DNA from: Mycobacterium rhizamassiliense
Lineage (GTDB): Bacteria > Actinomycetota > Actinomycetes > Mycobacteriales > Mycobacteriaceae
DNA: 64,000 bases
Assembly (NCBI RefSeq): GCF_900157375.1
Contig: NZ_LT721901.1
Coordinates: 4,607,685-4,671,684, forward strand
Direction: 5' to 3'
The notes beneath the pieces were generated by a model. The model worked only from the letters and a program-made list of their open reading frames with translations, did not search any database and was not told the DNA's origin. Shown here piece by piece: positions 17,299 through 25,104 of this stretch. Numbering within the stretch: the stretch's first letter is position 1; each line of letters opens with the position of its first letter. Made by a program: the position numbers and the translations under genes.

Positions 17299-17730
17299 AT
17301 GCGGGTTCTGGTGCAACGGGTCTCGTCAGCGGCGGTGTCGGTCGGCGGTCAGGTGGTGGGCGCCATCCGGCCCGAAAGCCAGGGGCTGCTGGCGCTGGTC
17401 GGCGTCACCCACAGCGACGATGAGGCGAAGGCCCGCCGCCTCGCCGAAAAGCTCTGGACGCTACGCATTCTCGCCGACGAGCGGTCCGCGGCGGATATCG
17501 CGGCGCCGATCCTGGTGGTCAGCCAGTTCACGCTCTACGCCGATACCGCCAAGGGCCGCCGACCATCCTGGAATGCCGCGGCTCCCGGTGCGGTGGCCGA
17601 ACCCCTGGTAGCGGCTTTCGCGGAGGCGTTGCGCGGGTTGGGCGCCCATGTCGAGACCGGAGTGTTCGGGGCGAATATGCAGGTCGAATTGGTCAACGAC
17701 GGGCCAGTAACGGTGTTTCTGGAGCTCTGA
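17299..17730 (+). CDS. dtd: D-aminoacyl-tRNA deacylase
   Basis: 143 residues, full length for the family. The N-terminus MRVLVQRVSSAAVSVGGQVVG and the catalytic motif SQFTLYADTAKGRRPSW are diagnostic, and the Gly-cisPro motif occurs in NDGPVTVFLE at the C-terminus. It hydrolyses D-aminoacyl-tRNAs as quality control in translation. Confidence 0.96.
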   Translation: MRVLVQRVSSAAVSVGGQVVGAIRPESQGLLALVGVTHSDDEAKARRLAEKLWTLRILADERSAADIAAPILVVSQFTLYADTAKGRRPSWNAAAPGAVAEPLVAAFAEALRGLGAHVETGVFGANMQVELVNDGPVTVFLEL

Positions 17731-17793
17731 GCGCAGCCCCGCAGGTACCTTGGTTATGTCGGCGTATTTGGCCGTGTAGAGGGAGGGGCGACC

Positions 17794-18714
17794 ATGACCA
17801 CTGCGCCATCCGGGCCTGAGTTCGGCTCGCTCCGTTCCGAGGACGACCAATGGGACATCGTCAGCAGCGTCGGCTATACCGCTCTGCTGGTTGCGGGTTG
17901 GCGCGCGGTGCACGCCCTGAGCCCTCAACCGCTGGTGCGCGACGAATACGCCAAGGTGTTCATCGAGGCATCCGAGGACCCGTATCTGGCGGCTACGCTT
18001 GCCAATCCGGGCAGCAGCGACGACGAGACCGCCTTTCCGCGGCTGTACGGCGTGCAAACCCGTTTCTTCGACGACTTTTTCGGCTCGGCGGGTGCGGCCG
18101 GCATCCGGCAAGCGGTGATCGTCGCCGCGGGCCTGGACTCACGCTCTTATCGCCTCGAATGGCCGCCCGGAACAAGCGTTTTCGAAATCGACCTGCCGAA
18201 AGTCCTGGAATTCAAGGCGCGGGTGCTGGGCGAACACGGCGCGGTTGCCAAGGCATCGCGGGTCGAGGTCGCCGCCGATTTGCGCACCGACTGGTCCCGG
18301 TCGCTGGAAGCGGCCGGCTTCGACAGCGAAGCGCCCAGTGCCTGGTCGGTCGAAGGGATATTGCCCTATCTGACCGACGAAGCCCAGAACACGCTCTTCA
18401 CCCGGATCAGTGGACTCAGCGCCTCCGGCAGTCGAATCGCTATCGGCGCGTTGGGGTCGCGGCTCGACCACGACCAGCTCGAAGCGCTGGAAACCAACCA
18501 CCCCGGCGTCAACATGTCCGGCGATGTGGACTTTTCCGCGCTCACCTACGAGCCCAAGGGCGACCCCGCCGATTGGCTGGCCGGGCACGGCTGGAGCGTC
18601 GAGCCCGTCCGCAACACCCTCGACTTGCAGGCCGGCTACGGAATGACGCCACCCGACGTCGACGTGAAGATCGACGGCTTCATGCGCTCGCAGTACATCA
18701 CGGCGGCCCGGTGA
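17794..18714 (+). CDS. Class I SAM-dependent methyltransferase (UPF0677/LCM type)
   Basis: 306 residues. Characteristic block: RQAVIVAAGLDSRSYRLEWPPG, then FEIDLPKVLEFK, the SAM-binding region of the mycobacterial leucine-carboxyl-methyltransferase-like family. WSVEGILPYLTDEAQ is the post-II motif. The natural substrate in mycobacteria is unknown. ATG 17794 follows GAGGGAGGGG, a strong ribosome-binding site. The family and position match Rv1896c, one of many paralogues in the genus. Confidence 0.92.
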   Translation: MTTAPSGPEFGSLRSEDDQWDIVSSVGYTALLVAGWRAVHALSPQPLVRDEYAKVFIEASEDPYLAATLANPGSSDDETAFPRLYGVQTRFFDDFFGSAGAAGIRQAVIVAAGLDSRSYRLEWPPGTSVFEIDLPKVLEFKARVLGEHGAVAKASRVEVAADLRTDWSRSLEAAGFDSEAPSAWSVEGILPYLTDEAQNTLFTRISGLSASGSRIAIGALGSRLDHDQLEALETNHPGVNMSGDVDFSALTYEPKGDPADWLAGHGWSVEPVRNTLDLQAGYGMTPPDVDVKIDGFMRSQYITAAR

Positions 18715-18728
18715 GCTGGGTACCGACC

Positions 18729-19511
18729 ATGACGATGCTCTCCCCCGCCGATGCCATTGCCGAGATCGCCTCCAGCGCAGCGGGACCGGCGGTCGGTGCG
18801 TTCTTCGATCTCGATGGCACGTTGGTCGACGGCTTCACCGCGGCGGTGCATGTCGGTGATCGCATTCGGCGCAGGCAAGTCGGGCTCGGCGAACTCGTCG
18901 GAGTGTTCGATGCCGCGCTGCGGTATCGATTCGGCCGCCTGGAATTCGAGCGCCTGATCGTTCGGGCCGCCGGATATCTGCGGGGCGAGTCGCTCATCGA
19001 TCTTGACGAGCTCGGTGAGCGGTTGTTCGTCGAACGTGTTGCCTCGCGGTTGTATTCGCATATGCATGACATCGTGCACGCGCATCAGGAGCGCGGGCAC
19101 ACGGTCGTGTTGAGCTCGTCGGCGCTGTCGATCCAGGCCCTGCCGGTTGCCCGCTTTCTCGGCATCGCCAATGTCCAGTGCAATCGCTTCGAACTCGACG
19201 AGCACGGGAACCTGACGGGTGGCATCGTCAAGCCGATCGTTTGGGGAACGACGAAAGCGTCCGCGGTGCAACAGTTCTGTCAAGACAATGACGTTGCGGT
19301 GCAGCACAGCTACTTCTACGCCGACGGCGACGAGGACACGGCGTCAATGTCGGTTGTCGGTTATCCGCGGCCGGTGAACCCGCGTTCGGGTTTGGCCGCC
19401 GCCGCGGCAGCGCATGGCTGGCCGGTGATGTGCCTGGCGTCGGTTCGGCCTCGTCGGCCGGTGCGGGCGCTGCGCTACCTGGCGAACCACGTTCGCCGCG
19501 AAGGGCATTAG
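18729..19511 (+). CDS. HAD-IB family phosphatase
   Basis: 260 residues. HAD motif I is FFDLDGTLVDG, motif II is VVLSSSALSIQALPVA, and the C-terminal acidic motif is YFYADGDEDTASMSVVG. The arrangement is like subfamily IB (SerB-like and CicA-like hydrolases), which dephosphorylate small molecules or lipid precursors. A GTG at 18711 overlapping the methyltransferase stop is an alternative start and would couple the two genes. Its stop and the stop of the convergent dehydrogenase overlap (TTAG). Confidence 0.85.
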   Translation: MTMLSPADAIAEIASSAAGPAVGAFFDLDGTLVDGFTAAVHVGDRIRRRQVGLGELVGVFDAALRYRFGRLEFERLIVRAAGYLRGESLIDLDELGERLFVERVASRLYSHMHDIVHAHQERGHTVVLSSSALSIQALPVARFLGIANVQCNRFELDEHGNLTGGIVKPIVWGTTKASAVQQFCQDNDVAVQHSYFYADGDEDTASMSVVGYPRPVNPRSGLAAAAAAHGWPVMCLASVRPRRPVRALRYLANHVRREGH

Positions 19512-20533
19512 GGCGTCAGCAGGATCTTCACATCGTCGCCCGACCGCGATTCCGCTGTCGCGTAGCCTTTGGCCGCTTCGTCCAACGGGAACGTGGTGGT
19601 GAAGATGCCGTCGACGTTGAGGCGCCCGGACTGCAGCAGCGGGATCAGCTCGGGCCAGGTCCGTTGCACCGGTGCAGTGGTGAATCGCATCGTCGTGCTG
19701 CGGATCAAGCAGCCCAACGCGTTGAGCGGGAACGGATTCATGTCGTGCACGCCGACAACGGAGACGGTTCCGCCGGGGCGGACCGCGTTGATCGCGTCGG
19801 TCAGCGAGGAGTCGGTGGCAACGGCGTCGATCACGGCGTCGGCGCCCCGCCCGCCGGTCGCTGCCATGATCGCTTCGAGGGCCGGTGCCTTGACCGGCGT
19901 CGCGCCCCACTGGGCCGCGCGATCCAATCGGCCGTCGACCATATCAACGGCGAAAACCGTTGCGGCACCCTGGAAGAGCGCACTGCGCAGCGCGCAGAGT
20001 CCGACCGCACCCAGGCCGATGACCGCGACGGTGCCGCCGAACGGAAGGTCGGCCCGCTGCGCCGCCGCCCAGCCAGTGGCCAGGTTGTCGGTGAGCAGCA
20101 GTGCCTGTTCGGTGCTGATGCCTTCCGGCATCTTCAGCAGCTGGAAATCGGCGGCGGGAACGGCGAGCAGGTCGGCCTGGGCACCACCGAGCAGTCCCCC
20201 ACCGAAGATCTGAAAGCCGGAGTAGCACATGACCGGATCGTTGGTGGCGCACCCCGGGCAGGAGCCGCAGCCGGTCACCGACGAAATCATCACCTGATCG
20301 CCGACCCGGACCGTGCGCGCGTCGGGCCCGACCTCCACGACGGTGCCGATCGCTTCGTGGCCCAGCGCGATCGGGTCCGGCATCGGAAAATCAGCCTCGT
20401 AGAAATGCAGGTCGGATCCGCAGATGCCGGCGGCGGTGACCTCAACGATCGCCCCGTCGGGTCCGGGAAGTGCTGGATCGGGACGCGTATCGACCCGGAT
20501 GTTGCGGGGGCCGTCGACGACTACCGTGCGCAT
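19508..20533 (-). CDS. Zinc-dependent alcohol dehydrogenase
   Basis: 341 residues, MDR zinc type: catalytic Zn site in AGICGSDLHFYEADF and GHEAIG, structural Zn lobe with CGSCPGC and MC, and the Rossmann motif AVIGLGAVGLCALRSALF. Oxidises an alcohol with NAD(P). Position and family match H37Rv Rv1895. Downstream on the same strand from the Baeyer-Villiger monooxygenase gene (10-bp gap), so a monooxygenase-dehydrogenase operon is likely. Confidence 0.9.
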   Translation of the reverse strand: MRTVVVDGPRNIRVDTRPDPALPGPDGAIVEVTAAGICGSDLHFYEADFPMPDPIALGHEAIGTVVEVGPDARTVRVGDQVMISSVTGCGSCPGCATNDPVMCYSGFQIFGGGLLGGAQADLLAVPAADFQLLKMPEGISTEQALLLTDNLATGWAAAQRADLPFGGTVAVIGLGAVGLCALRSALFQGAATVFAVDMVDGRLDRAAQWGATPVKAPALEAIMAATGGRGADAVIDAVATDSSLTDAINAVRPGGTVSVVGVHDMNPFPLNALGCLIRSTTMRFTTAPVQRTWPELIPLLQSGRLNVDGIFTTTFPLDEAAKGYATAESRSGDDVKILLTP

Positions 20534-20543
20534 AATGGTGTCT

Positions 20544-22472
20544 TCACTTTCCTTCTCGCACAATGAATTGTGACCAGTCGGGCTCGCGGACGGCGGCCCA
20601 ATATTCGTTGAGGCGCCAGGGGCTGACGGTGTGGATCTCCCCGTCGGCGTTCTTGAAGTAGGAGTGCTTGACCGCGGGATGCGACCACACCATCTTCTTG
20701 ATCTGGACCTGCGTGCGTCGATGCCAGTCGGTGGCGGCATCCGGCTTGGGTTCCATCGAGTGCACGTCGGACTCGGCCAGCCGCTGCAGGCACTGGTCGA
20801 CGTAGCGCATCTGCAGTTCGGACTGGAAGATCAGGCTGCCGCCGTGGGCGAGGTGCGTCCCGGGCCCGTAGACGATGAAGAAGTTGGGAAACTCCGGGAC
20901 GGTGATACCCAGGTAGGCGTACGGGCGGGTCCCCCACATCTCGTGCAGGTCGACTCCGTTGCGGCCGGTCACTTTCAGCGGCCACAGCACATCGGTGTGC
21001 CGAAATCCGGTGGCGTAGACGATGATATCGACGTCATGGCTCGCGCCGTCATCGGTGACCACGCCATTGGCGGTGATTTCCCGGATCGGGGTGCGCACCA
21101 ATTCGACGTTGTCGCGCTGCAGCGTCTGCAGCCAGCTCCCGTTGTCCTGCAGGGTCCGTTTGCCGCAGGCGGGATAGTCGGGCAGCACCTTGGCCAGCAG
21201 CTCTTGATCGTCGCCGACTTGGCCGGTGATCCACTGCGAGAACATCATCGCGGCGGCGGCGTTGATGTCGCTCACCGCATCGTCACCGGTGTAGTTCGGG
21301 TCGCCTTCGGCGGCGTCCAGCCCCTTGTCGGATCCGGGCCACAGCACCAGGAATCGATACCACCGGCCGTAGAACGGTAGGTGGCGCATTGCCCAGCGCA
21401 CGCCGTCGCCGACCTCGTCGTGGTACATCGGGTTGGGGAACATCCACTGCGCGGTGCGCTGGAAGACGGTGAGGTGTTCGACGTCCGCCGCGATCGCGGG
21501 GGCGATCTGAAATCCACTGGCGCCGGCCCCGATCAGGGCGACGCGCTTGCCGGTCACGTCGACGGAGTGATCCCATGCCGCGGAGTGAAACGACGGCCCC
21601 GCGAAACGGTCAGCGCCGTCGATCGCGGGAATGTTGGGGCGATTGAGCTGCCCGACCGCGGTGATGATGGCCCGGGCGCGCAGCGTCTCCGCTGAACCGT
21701 CGGCGCCGCGCACCGAAACGCTCCAGCTGCCGTCGTCGTCGTTCCACTCGGCCGCCAGCACCTCGGTGTTCCACCGCACCCGCTCGCCCAGGTCGTGCTT
21801 GTCGATGACCTTCGTGAAGTAGTCCCGCAGTTCGTACTGCTCGGCGAAGAAGTGCGTCCAGTCGTTGTTGGGTTCGAAGCTGTAGCAGTAGAAATGGTTC
21901 GCCACGTCCACCCGCGCGCCGGGATAGCTGTTCTCCCACCATGTTCCGCCGGGACCGGCGTTCTTCTCCACGATCGTGAACGGGACGTTGGCCTGCTGGA
22001 GACGAACGCCGGCCAGGATGCCGGATTCGCCGCAACCGATGACGACGACCGGAAGCTCGCCGGTGCGTTCGGCCGGCAGTGGCGCCGGACGCCGGGGGTC
22101 GACCCCGTCGAGGTCCAGCTCCTCGGAGACCAGCGCCAGGTAGTCGTCTCCGACGTGCTCGCACGCCGCCCAATCCATCATCTCCCGGATGAGTTCGGGG
22201 CTCAGCGGCTCCGGCTCCGGGCAGCCGCGGTCCCGGTAATCGGCGATCACCGACAGCGCCTCGGCCCGGGCGCGCGCCTTGTCCTCCTCGGACATGAACC
22301 CCTGCACCTCGTTGAGGAAGATGCCCATCTGCTTGTAGTCGCGGATGAATCGGGGGTCGCCGGTGATATGCACCAGGGCTAGGAGCAGCGTCGGAATGCT
22401 GACATCCTCGAGCGCCGTGGCGATCTCGGGCGTGGAGGTGGTGAAGGGATCGCCTGCGTAACGGCTGCGCAT
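20544..22472 (-). CDS. Baeyer-Villiger / flavin-containing monooxygenase
   Basis: 642 residues. Two Rossmann motifs are visible: GCGESG (residues 146-151, FAD) and GAGASG (315-320, NADPH). Between them lies the Baeyer-Villiger fingerprint FAGPSFHSAAWD (290-301, F-x-G-x3-H-x3-W-D). The 130-residue N-terminal extension is like that of hydroxyacetophenone-type BVMOs. It would insert oxygen into a ketone to give an ester. ATG 22472 has AAAGGATC upstream. It precedes the dehydrogenase at 19508 in an operon and is absent here in H37Rv as I recall. Confidence 0.92.
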   Translation of the reverse strand: MRSRYAGDPFTTSTPEIATALEDVSIPTLLLALVHITGDPRFIRDYKQMGIFLNEVQGFMSEEDKARARAEALSVIADYRDRGCPEPEPLSPELIREMMDWAACEHVGDDYLALVSEELDLDGVDPRRPAPLPAERTGELPVVVIGCGESGILAGVRLQQANVPFTIVEKNAGPGGTWWENSYPGARVDVANHFYCYSFEPNNDWTHFFAEQYELRDYFTKVIDKHDLGERVRWNTEVLAAEWNDDDGSWSVSVRGADGSAETLRARAIITAVGQLNRPNIPAIDGADRFAGPSFHSAAWDHSVDVTGKRVALIGAGASGFQIAPAIAADVEHLTVFQRTAQWMFPNPMYHDEVGDGVRWAMRHLPFYGRWYRFLVLWPGSDKGLDAAEGDPNYTGDDAVSDINAAAAMMFSQWITGQVGDDQELLAKVLPDYPACGKRTLQDNGSWLQTLQRDNVELVRTPIREITANGVVTDDGASHDVDIIVYATGFRHTDVLWPLKVTGRNGVDLHEMWGTRPYAYLGITVPEFPNFFIVYGPGTHLAHGGSLIFQSELQMRYVDQCLQRLAESDVHSMEPKPDAATDWHRRTQVQIKKMVWSHPAVKHSYFKNADGEIHTVSPWRLNEYWAAVREPDWSQFIVREGK

Positions 22473-22663
22473 CCGGGCCGATCCTTTCGCTGGACGAGGA
22501 GCCAAAATTACGCTACCGCGCGTGTCGTAATTGGCAGGACTACGCTACCGCTGGCGCCGGAGCGGATCAAGGGTCTCGCGATCGGACAGGTCAGGGCGAC
22601 GCGTCGTAGTTGGACGCCGTGATCCAGGGCCCCCTGGCCACGTCATGGGCGCGCGTACTAAAC

Positions 22664-22677
22664 TAGAACACGTTTCA
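22664..22677. promoter_or_regulatory. KstR-type operator
   Basis: TAGAACACGTTTCA fits the published KstR cholesterol-regulon consensus TnnAACnnGTTnnA at every fixed position. It lies 27 bp upstream of the ATG of the nitronate monooxygenase gene (22704), which suggests sterol-responsive repression. The H37Rv orthologue, Rv1894c, has been listed in the KstR regulon as I recall. Confidence 0.8.
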
Positions 22678-22703
22678 GTTCGGCGAGCGCCCCAGGAGTT
22701 GTA

Positions 22704-23834
22704 ATGCACACCCCTATTTGCGACGAACTCGGTATCGAGTTCCCGATCTTCGCCTTCACCCACTGTCGCGACGTCGTGGTAGCCGTCAGCAAGGCCGGCG
22801 GGTTCGGCGTGCTCGGTGCCGTCGGCTTCACGCCCGAGCAGCTGGAAATCGAGCTCAAGTGGATCGACGAGAACATCGGCGACCACCCGTATGGCGTCGA
22901 CATCGTCATTCCGAACAAGTACGAGGGTATGGACTCGGGCCAGTCCGCCGAGGATTTGACCGAGACGCTGCGCAAGATGGTGCCCCAGGAGTACCTCGAC
23001 TTCGGCAAGAAGATCCTGGCCGATCACGGTGTGCCGGTCGAGGAGAGCGACGGCGACACGCTGCAGCTGCTCGGCTGGACCGAGGCGACGGCCACCCCCC
23101 AGGTCGAGGTGGCGCTCACGCACCCCAAGGTGAAGATGATCGCCAACGCGCTCGGCACCCCGCCCGCGGAGATGATCAAGCACATCCACGACGCCGGGCT
23201 CAAGGTGGCGGCGCTGTGCGGCTCCCCGTCTCAGGCCAAAAAGCACGCGGACGCGGGCGTCGACATCATCATCGCCCAGGGCGGCGAGGCCGGCGGGCAC
23301 TGCGGCGAGGTCGGCTCGATCGTGCTGTGGCCCCAGGTCGTCAAGGAGGTCGCCCCGGTCCCCGTACTCGGCGCGGGCGGCATCGGCAGCGGCCAGCAGA
23401 TCGCCGCGGCCTTGGCGCTGGGCTGTCAGGGCGCGTGGACCGGCTCGCAATGGTTGATGGTCGAGGAATCCTCGAACACCCCGGTGCAGCAGCAGGCCTA
23501 CGTCAAGGCCGGCAGCCGCGACACCGTGCGCAGCCGCTCGTTCACCGGCAAGCCGGCCCGCATGCTGCGCAACGACTGGACCGAGGCCTGGGAGGCGCCG
23601 GATAACCCGAAGCCGCTCGGAATGCCGTTGCAGTACATGGTTTCCGGCATGGCCGTGCGGGCGACGAACCGGTACCCCAACGAATCCGTCGACGTGGCGT
23701 TCAACCCCGTCGGTCAGGTGGTCGGGCAGTTCACCAAGGTCGAGAAGACGTCGACCGTCATCGAGCGCTGGGTGCAGGAGTACCTGGAGGCGACGAGCAC
23801 GCTCGACGAGCTCAACGAGGCCGCCGGCGTCTGA
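22704..23834 (+). CDS. Nitronate monooxygenase family protein (Rv1894c-like)
   Basis: 376 residues, FMN TIM-barrel: FGVLGAVGFTPEQLE, IIIAQGGEAGGHCGEVG, and the PVLGAGGIGSGQQIAAALALGCQGAWTGSQW phosphate-binding block. These proteins oxidise nitronates or act as related flavin dehydrogenases, and the real substrate here may be a sterol-pathway intermediate. ATG 22704 follows AGGAG. A KstR-type operator lies just upstream, so sterols probably induce it. Only distantly similar to the NMO at 4519. Confidence 0.9.
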   Translation: MHTPICDELGIEFPIFAFTHCRDVVVAVSKAGGFGVLGAVGFTPEQLEIELKWIDENIGDHPYGVDIVIPNKYEGMDSGQSAEDLTETLRKMVPQEYLDFGKKILADHGVPVEESDGDTLQLLGWTEATATPQVEVALTHPKVKMIANALGTPPAEMIKHIHDAGLKVAALCGSPSQAKKHADAGVDIIIAQGGEAGGHCGEVGSIVLWPQVVKEVAPVPVLGAGGIGSGQQIAAALALGCQGAWTGSQWLMVEESSNTPVQQQAYVKAGSRDTVRSRSFTGKPARMLRNDWTEAWEAPDNPKPLGMPLQYMVSGMAVRATNRYPNESVDVAFNPVGQVVGQFTKVEKTSTVIERWVQEYLEATSTLDELNEAAGV

Positions 23835-23840
23835 CGCCGC

Positions 23841-24068
23841 CTACTCGTCGTCGACTTCGTACTTTCCGCCGCCGGTAAAGACTTCCTTGGTCCGTTCGAC
23901 GGCGTGCGTCGCGATGTCGATCGAGCTCTCGACGATGCCGCTGACCCCACCCTTGAGGTCACCGCGGAGGATGCCGCCGGCGTTTTCGACGATGTCCGAA
24001 GCCTTTTCGACAGCATTGGTTGCGATGTCCTTGACCGCGTCCACCGCGTCCTTGGGATTGACGGCCAC
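23841..24068 (-). CDS. Small amphipathic protein, Rv1893-like
   Basis: 75 residues, beginning MAVNPKDAVDAVKDIATNAVEKASDIVENAGG. Repeated heptads with Ala/Val/Lys suggest amphipathic helices, and the C-terminus is acidic (KYEVDDE). Start GTG 24068 has AGGAG at about 24075-24079. Function unknown; the position between Rv1894c- and Rv1892-like genes supports orthology. Stress-type proteins of this shape exist, but I cannot assign one. Confidence 0.78.
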   Translation of the reverse strand: MAVNPKDAVDAVKDIATNAVEKASDIVENAGGILRGDLKGGVSGIVESSIDIATHAVERTKEVFTGGGKYEVDDE

Positions 24069-24122
24069 CGGAGTCTCCTATCGTTGCGGGCTTGAAACGA
24101 ACTTGGCTACGACTCTAGAGGG

Positions 24123-24413
24123 TCAGTAGTTGACGAGCTTGCGCCAATAGTCCTCGGGGATCTCGGCGCCGGAGCGCAAGATTCGGCTGAGCCCCACCGC
24201 CATCGCGATGCCGAGCAGCCCCAGCCACAACCCGGTCAGCGCGATGACCGTCCACAGCACCGCGGTGACGGCCGGCCATGGCGACAGCACGGCGAGGATC
24301 GGCGCGAAGAAGAAACCCAGCCCGACGTACCACGCCGAACCGGTGCGGTCAGAGACGAGGACGAAGCGCAGCCACCGCGGAACCGCGGCCGTGACGGGCT
24401 GATCGCTGCACAT
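24123..24413 (-). CDS. Small membrane protein (Rv1892-like)
   Basis: 96 residues with two long hydrophobic helices (GLGFFFAPILAVLSPWPAVTAVLW, then TVIALTGLWLGLLGIAMAVGL). It starts at ATG 24413, 5 bp after the stop of the secreted protein gene on the same strand, and so forms a two-gene operon with it. Role unknown; the gene order matches H37Rv Rv1891-Rv1892. Confidence 0.82.
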   Translation of the reverse strand: MCSDQPVTAAVPRWLRFVLVSDRTGSAWYVGLGFFFAPILAVLSPWPAVTAVLWTVIALTGLWLGLLGIAMAVGLSRILRSGAEIPEDYWRKLVNY

Positions 24414-24418
24414 GATCG

Positions 24419-24817
24419 CTATCCGGACGGCGGGAAGAACCCTGCTCCGGTGAACCATCCCTCTTGCCATCCCTGGGCTCCCAGGCAGAGCATCGGTAGC
24501 CCGCGGTCCGACTGTGCCGCCGACTGCGGTCCCGGGCACTTGGCGCCGGCCTGCTGGACGCCGTAAAGCGGGTAAGAGATCACCCAGTAGCCGGTGGTGG
24601 GCGCCGGGAACTGGTTCTGCGGCGGGAAGTGGCATGCCTCGGCCTGGCCGCTGGTGCCGCGCCCGAAGATGAAGCTCTGGTAGTTGTCGCACGGCGCACC
24701 CAGCGAGGCTTGATAGTTCATGCCCGGCACGTCGCCGTCGTATCCGGCTGCCGCACAGGGCGCCGCGCCCAGCGCGACCCCCGTCATCGCGGCGGTGGTG
24801 AGTAATTCGCGAATCAT
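24419..24817 (-). CDS. Secreted protein (Rv1891-like)
   Basis: 132 residues with a signal peptide (MIRELLTTAAMTGVALGAAPCAAAGYDG) and a mature part with at least four cysteines (CDNYQ, CHFPP, CPGPQ, MLCLGAQG), probably forming disulfides. ATG 24817 follows GAGGGTGG. Similar mycobacterial secreted proteins are uncharacterised. Operon with 24123-24413. Confidence 0.82.
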   Translation of the reverse strand: MIRELLTTAAMTGVALGAAPCAAAGYDGDVPGMNYQASLGAPCDNYQSFIFGRGTSGQAEACHFPPQNQFPAPTTGYWVISYPLYGVQQAGAKCPGPQSAAQSDRGLPMLCLGAQGWQEGWFTGAGFFPPSG

Positions 24818-24987
24818 GTTCCACCCTCGAGTCGATGCCACCCGGCCCCATCGGTGACCTGCACAAAGCATAACGACTGTGGGCCGGCCCACAAGGTCCA
24901 GGCGGTGTGCGGGCGCGGCCGGGCACGCAGCGCCGAGGGTCGGTCTTGGGCGCGCCAGGGCGCCGATGTCGCCGCGGTTGATCGCCG

Positions 24988-25001
24988 CTGAACGTGTTGC
25001 A
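24988..25001. promoter_or_regulatory. Imperfect KstR-like element
   Basis: CTGAACGTGTTGCA matches TnnAACnnGTTnnA except for the first base (C instead of T), with the core AAC-GT-GTT intact. It lies about 104 bp upstream of the CYP125-family start. CYP125 in H37Rv is KstR controlled, so the element is plausible, but one mismatch keeps confidence modest. Confidence 0.45.
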
Positions 25002-25104
25002 ATTCAGCGTTGGCGATCTTTCCCGGAACCTTCCCAAACGTGGCGTAGCAATGGTTTATTTGCACAAGAGGACGACTAGACGACTTCGTATCGAGGAGTG
25101 GGCC

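Noticed and set aside
17850..18728. Upstream extension of the HAD gene reading frame
   Set aside because: The part before 18711 is the wrong frame of the methyltransferase gene; no homologue.
22473..22663. Possible short gene between the BVMO and the KstR site
   Set aside because: Only frames in shadow or without a start signal; the region looks like divergent promoters.
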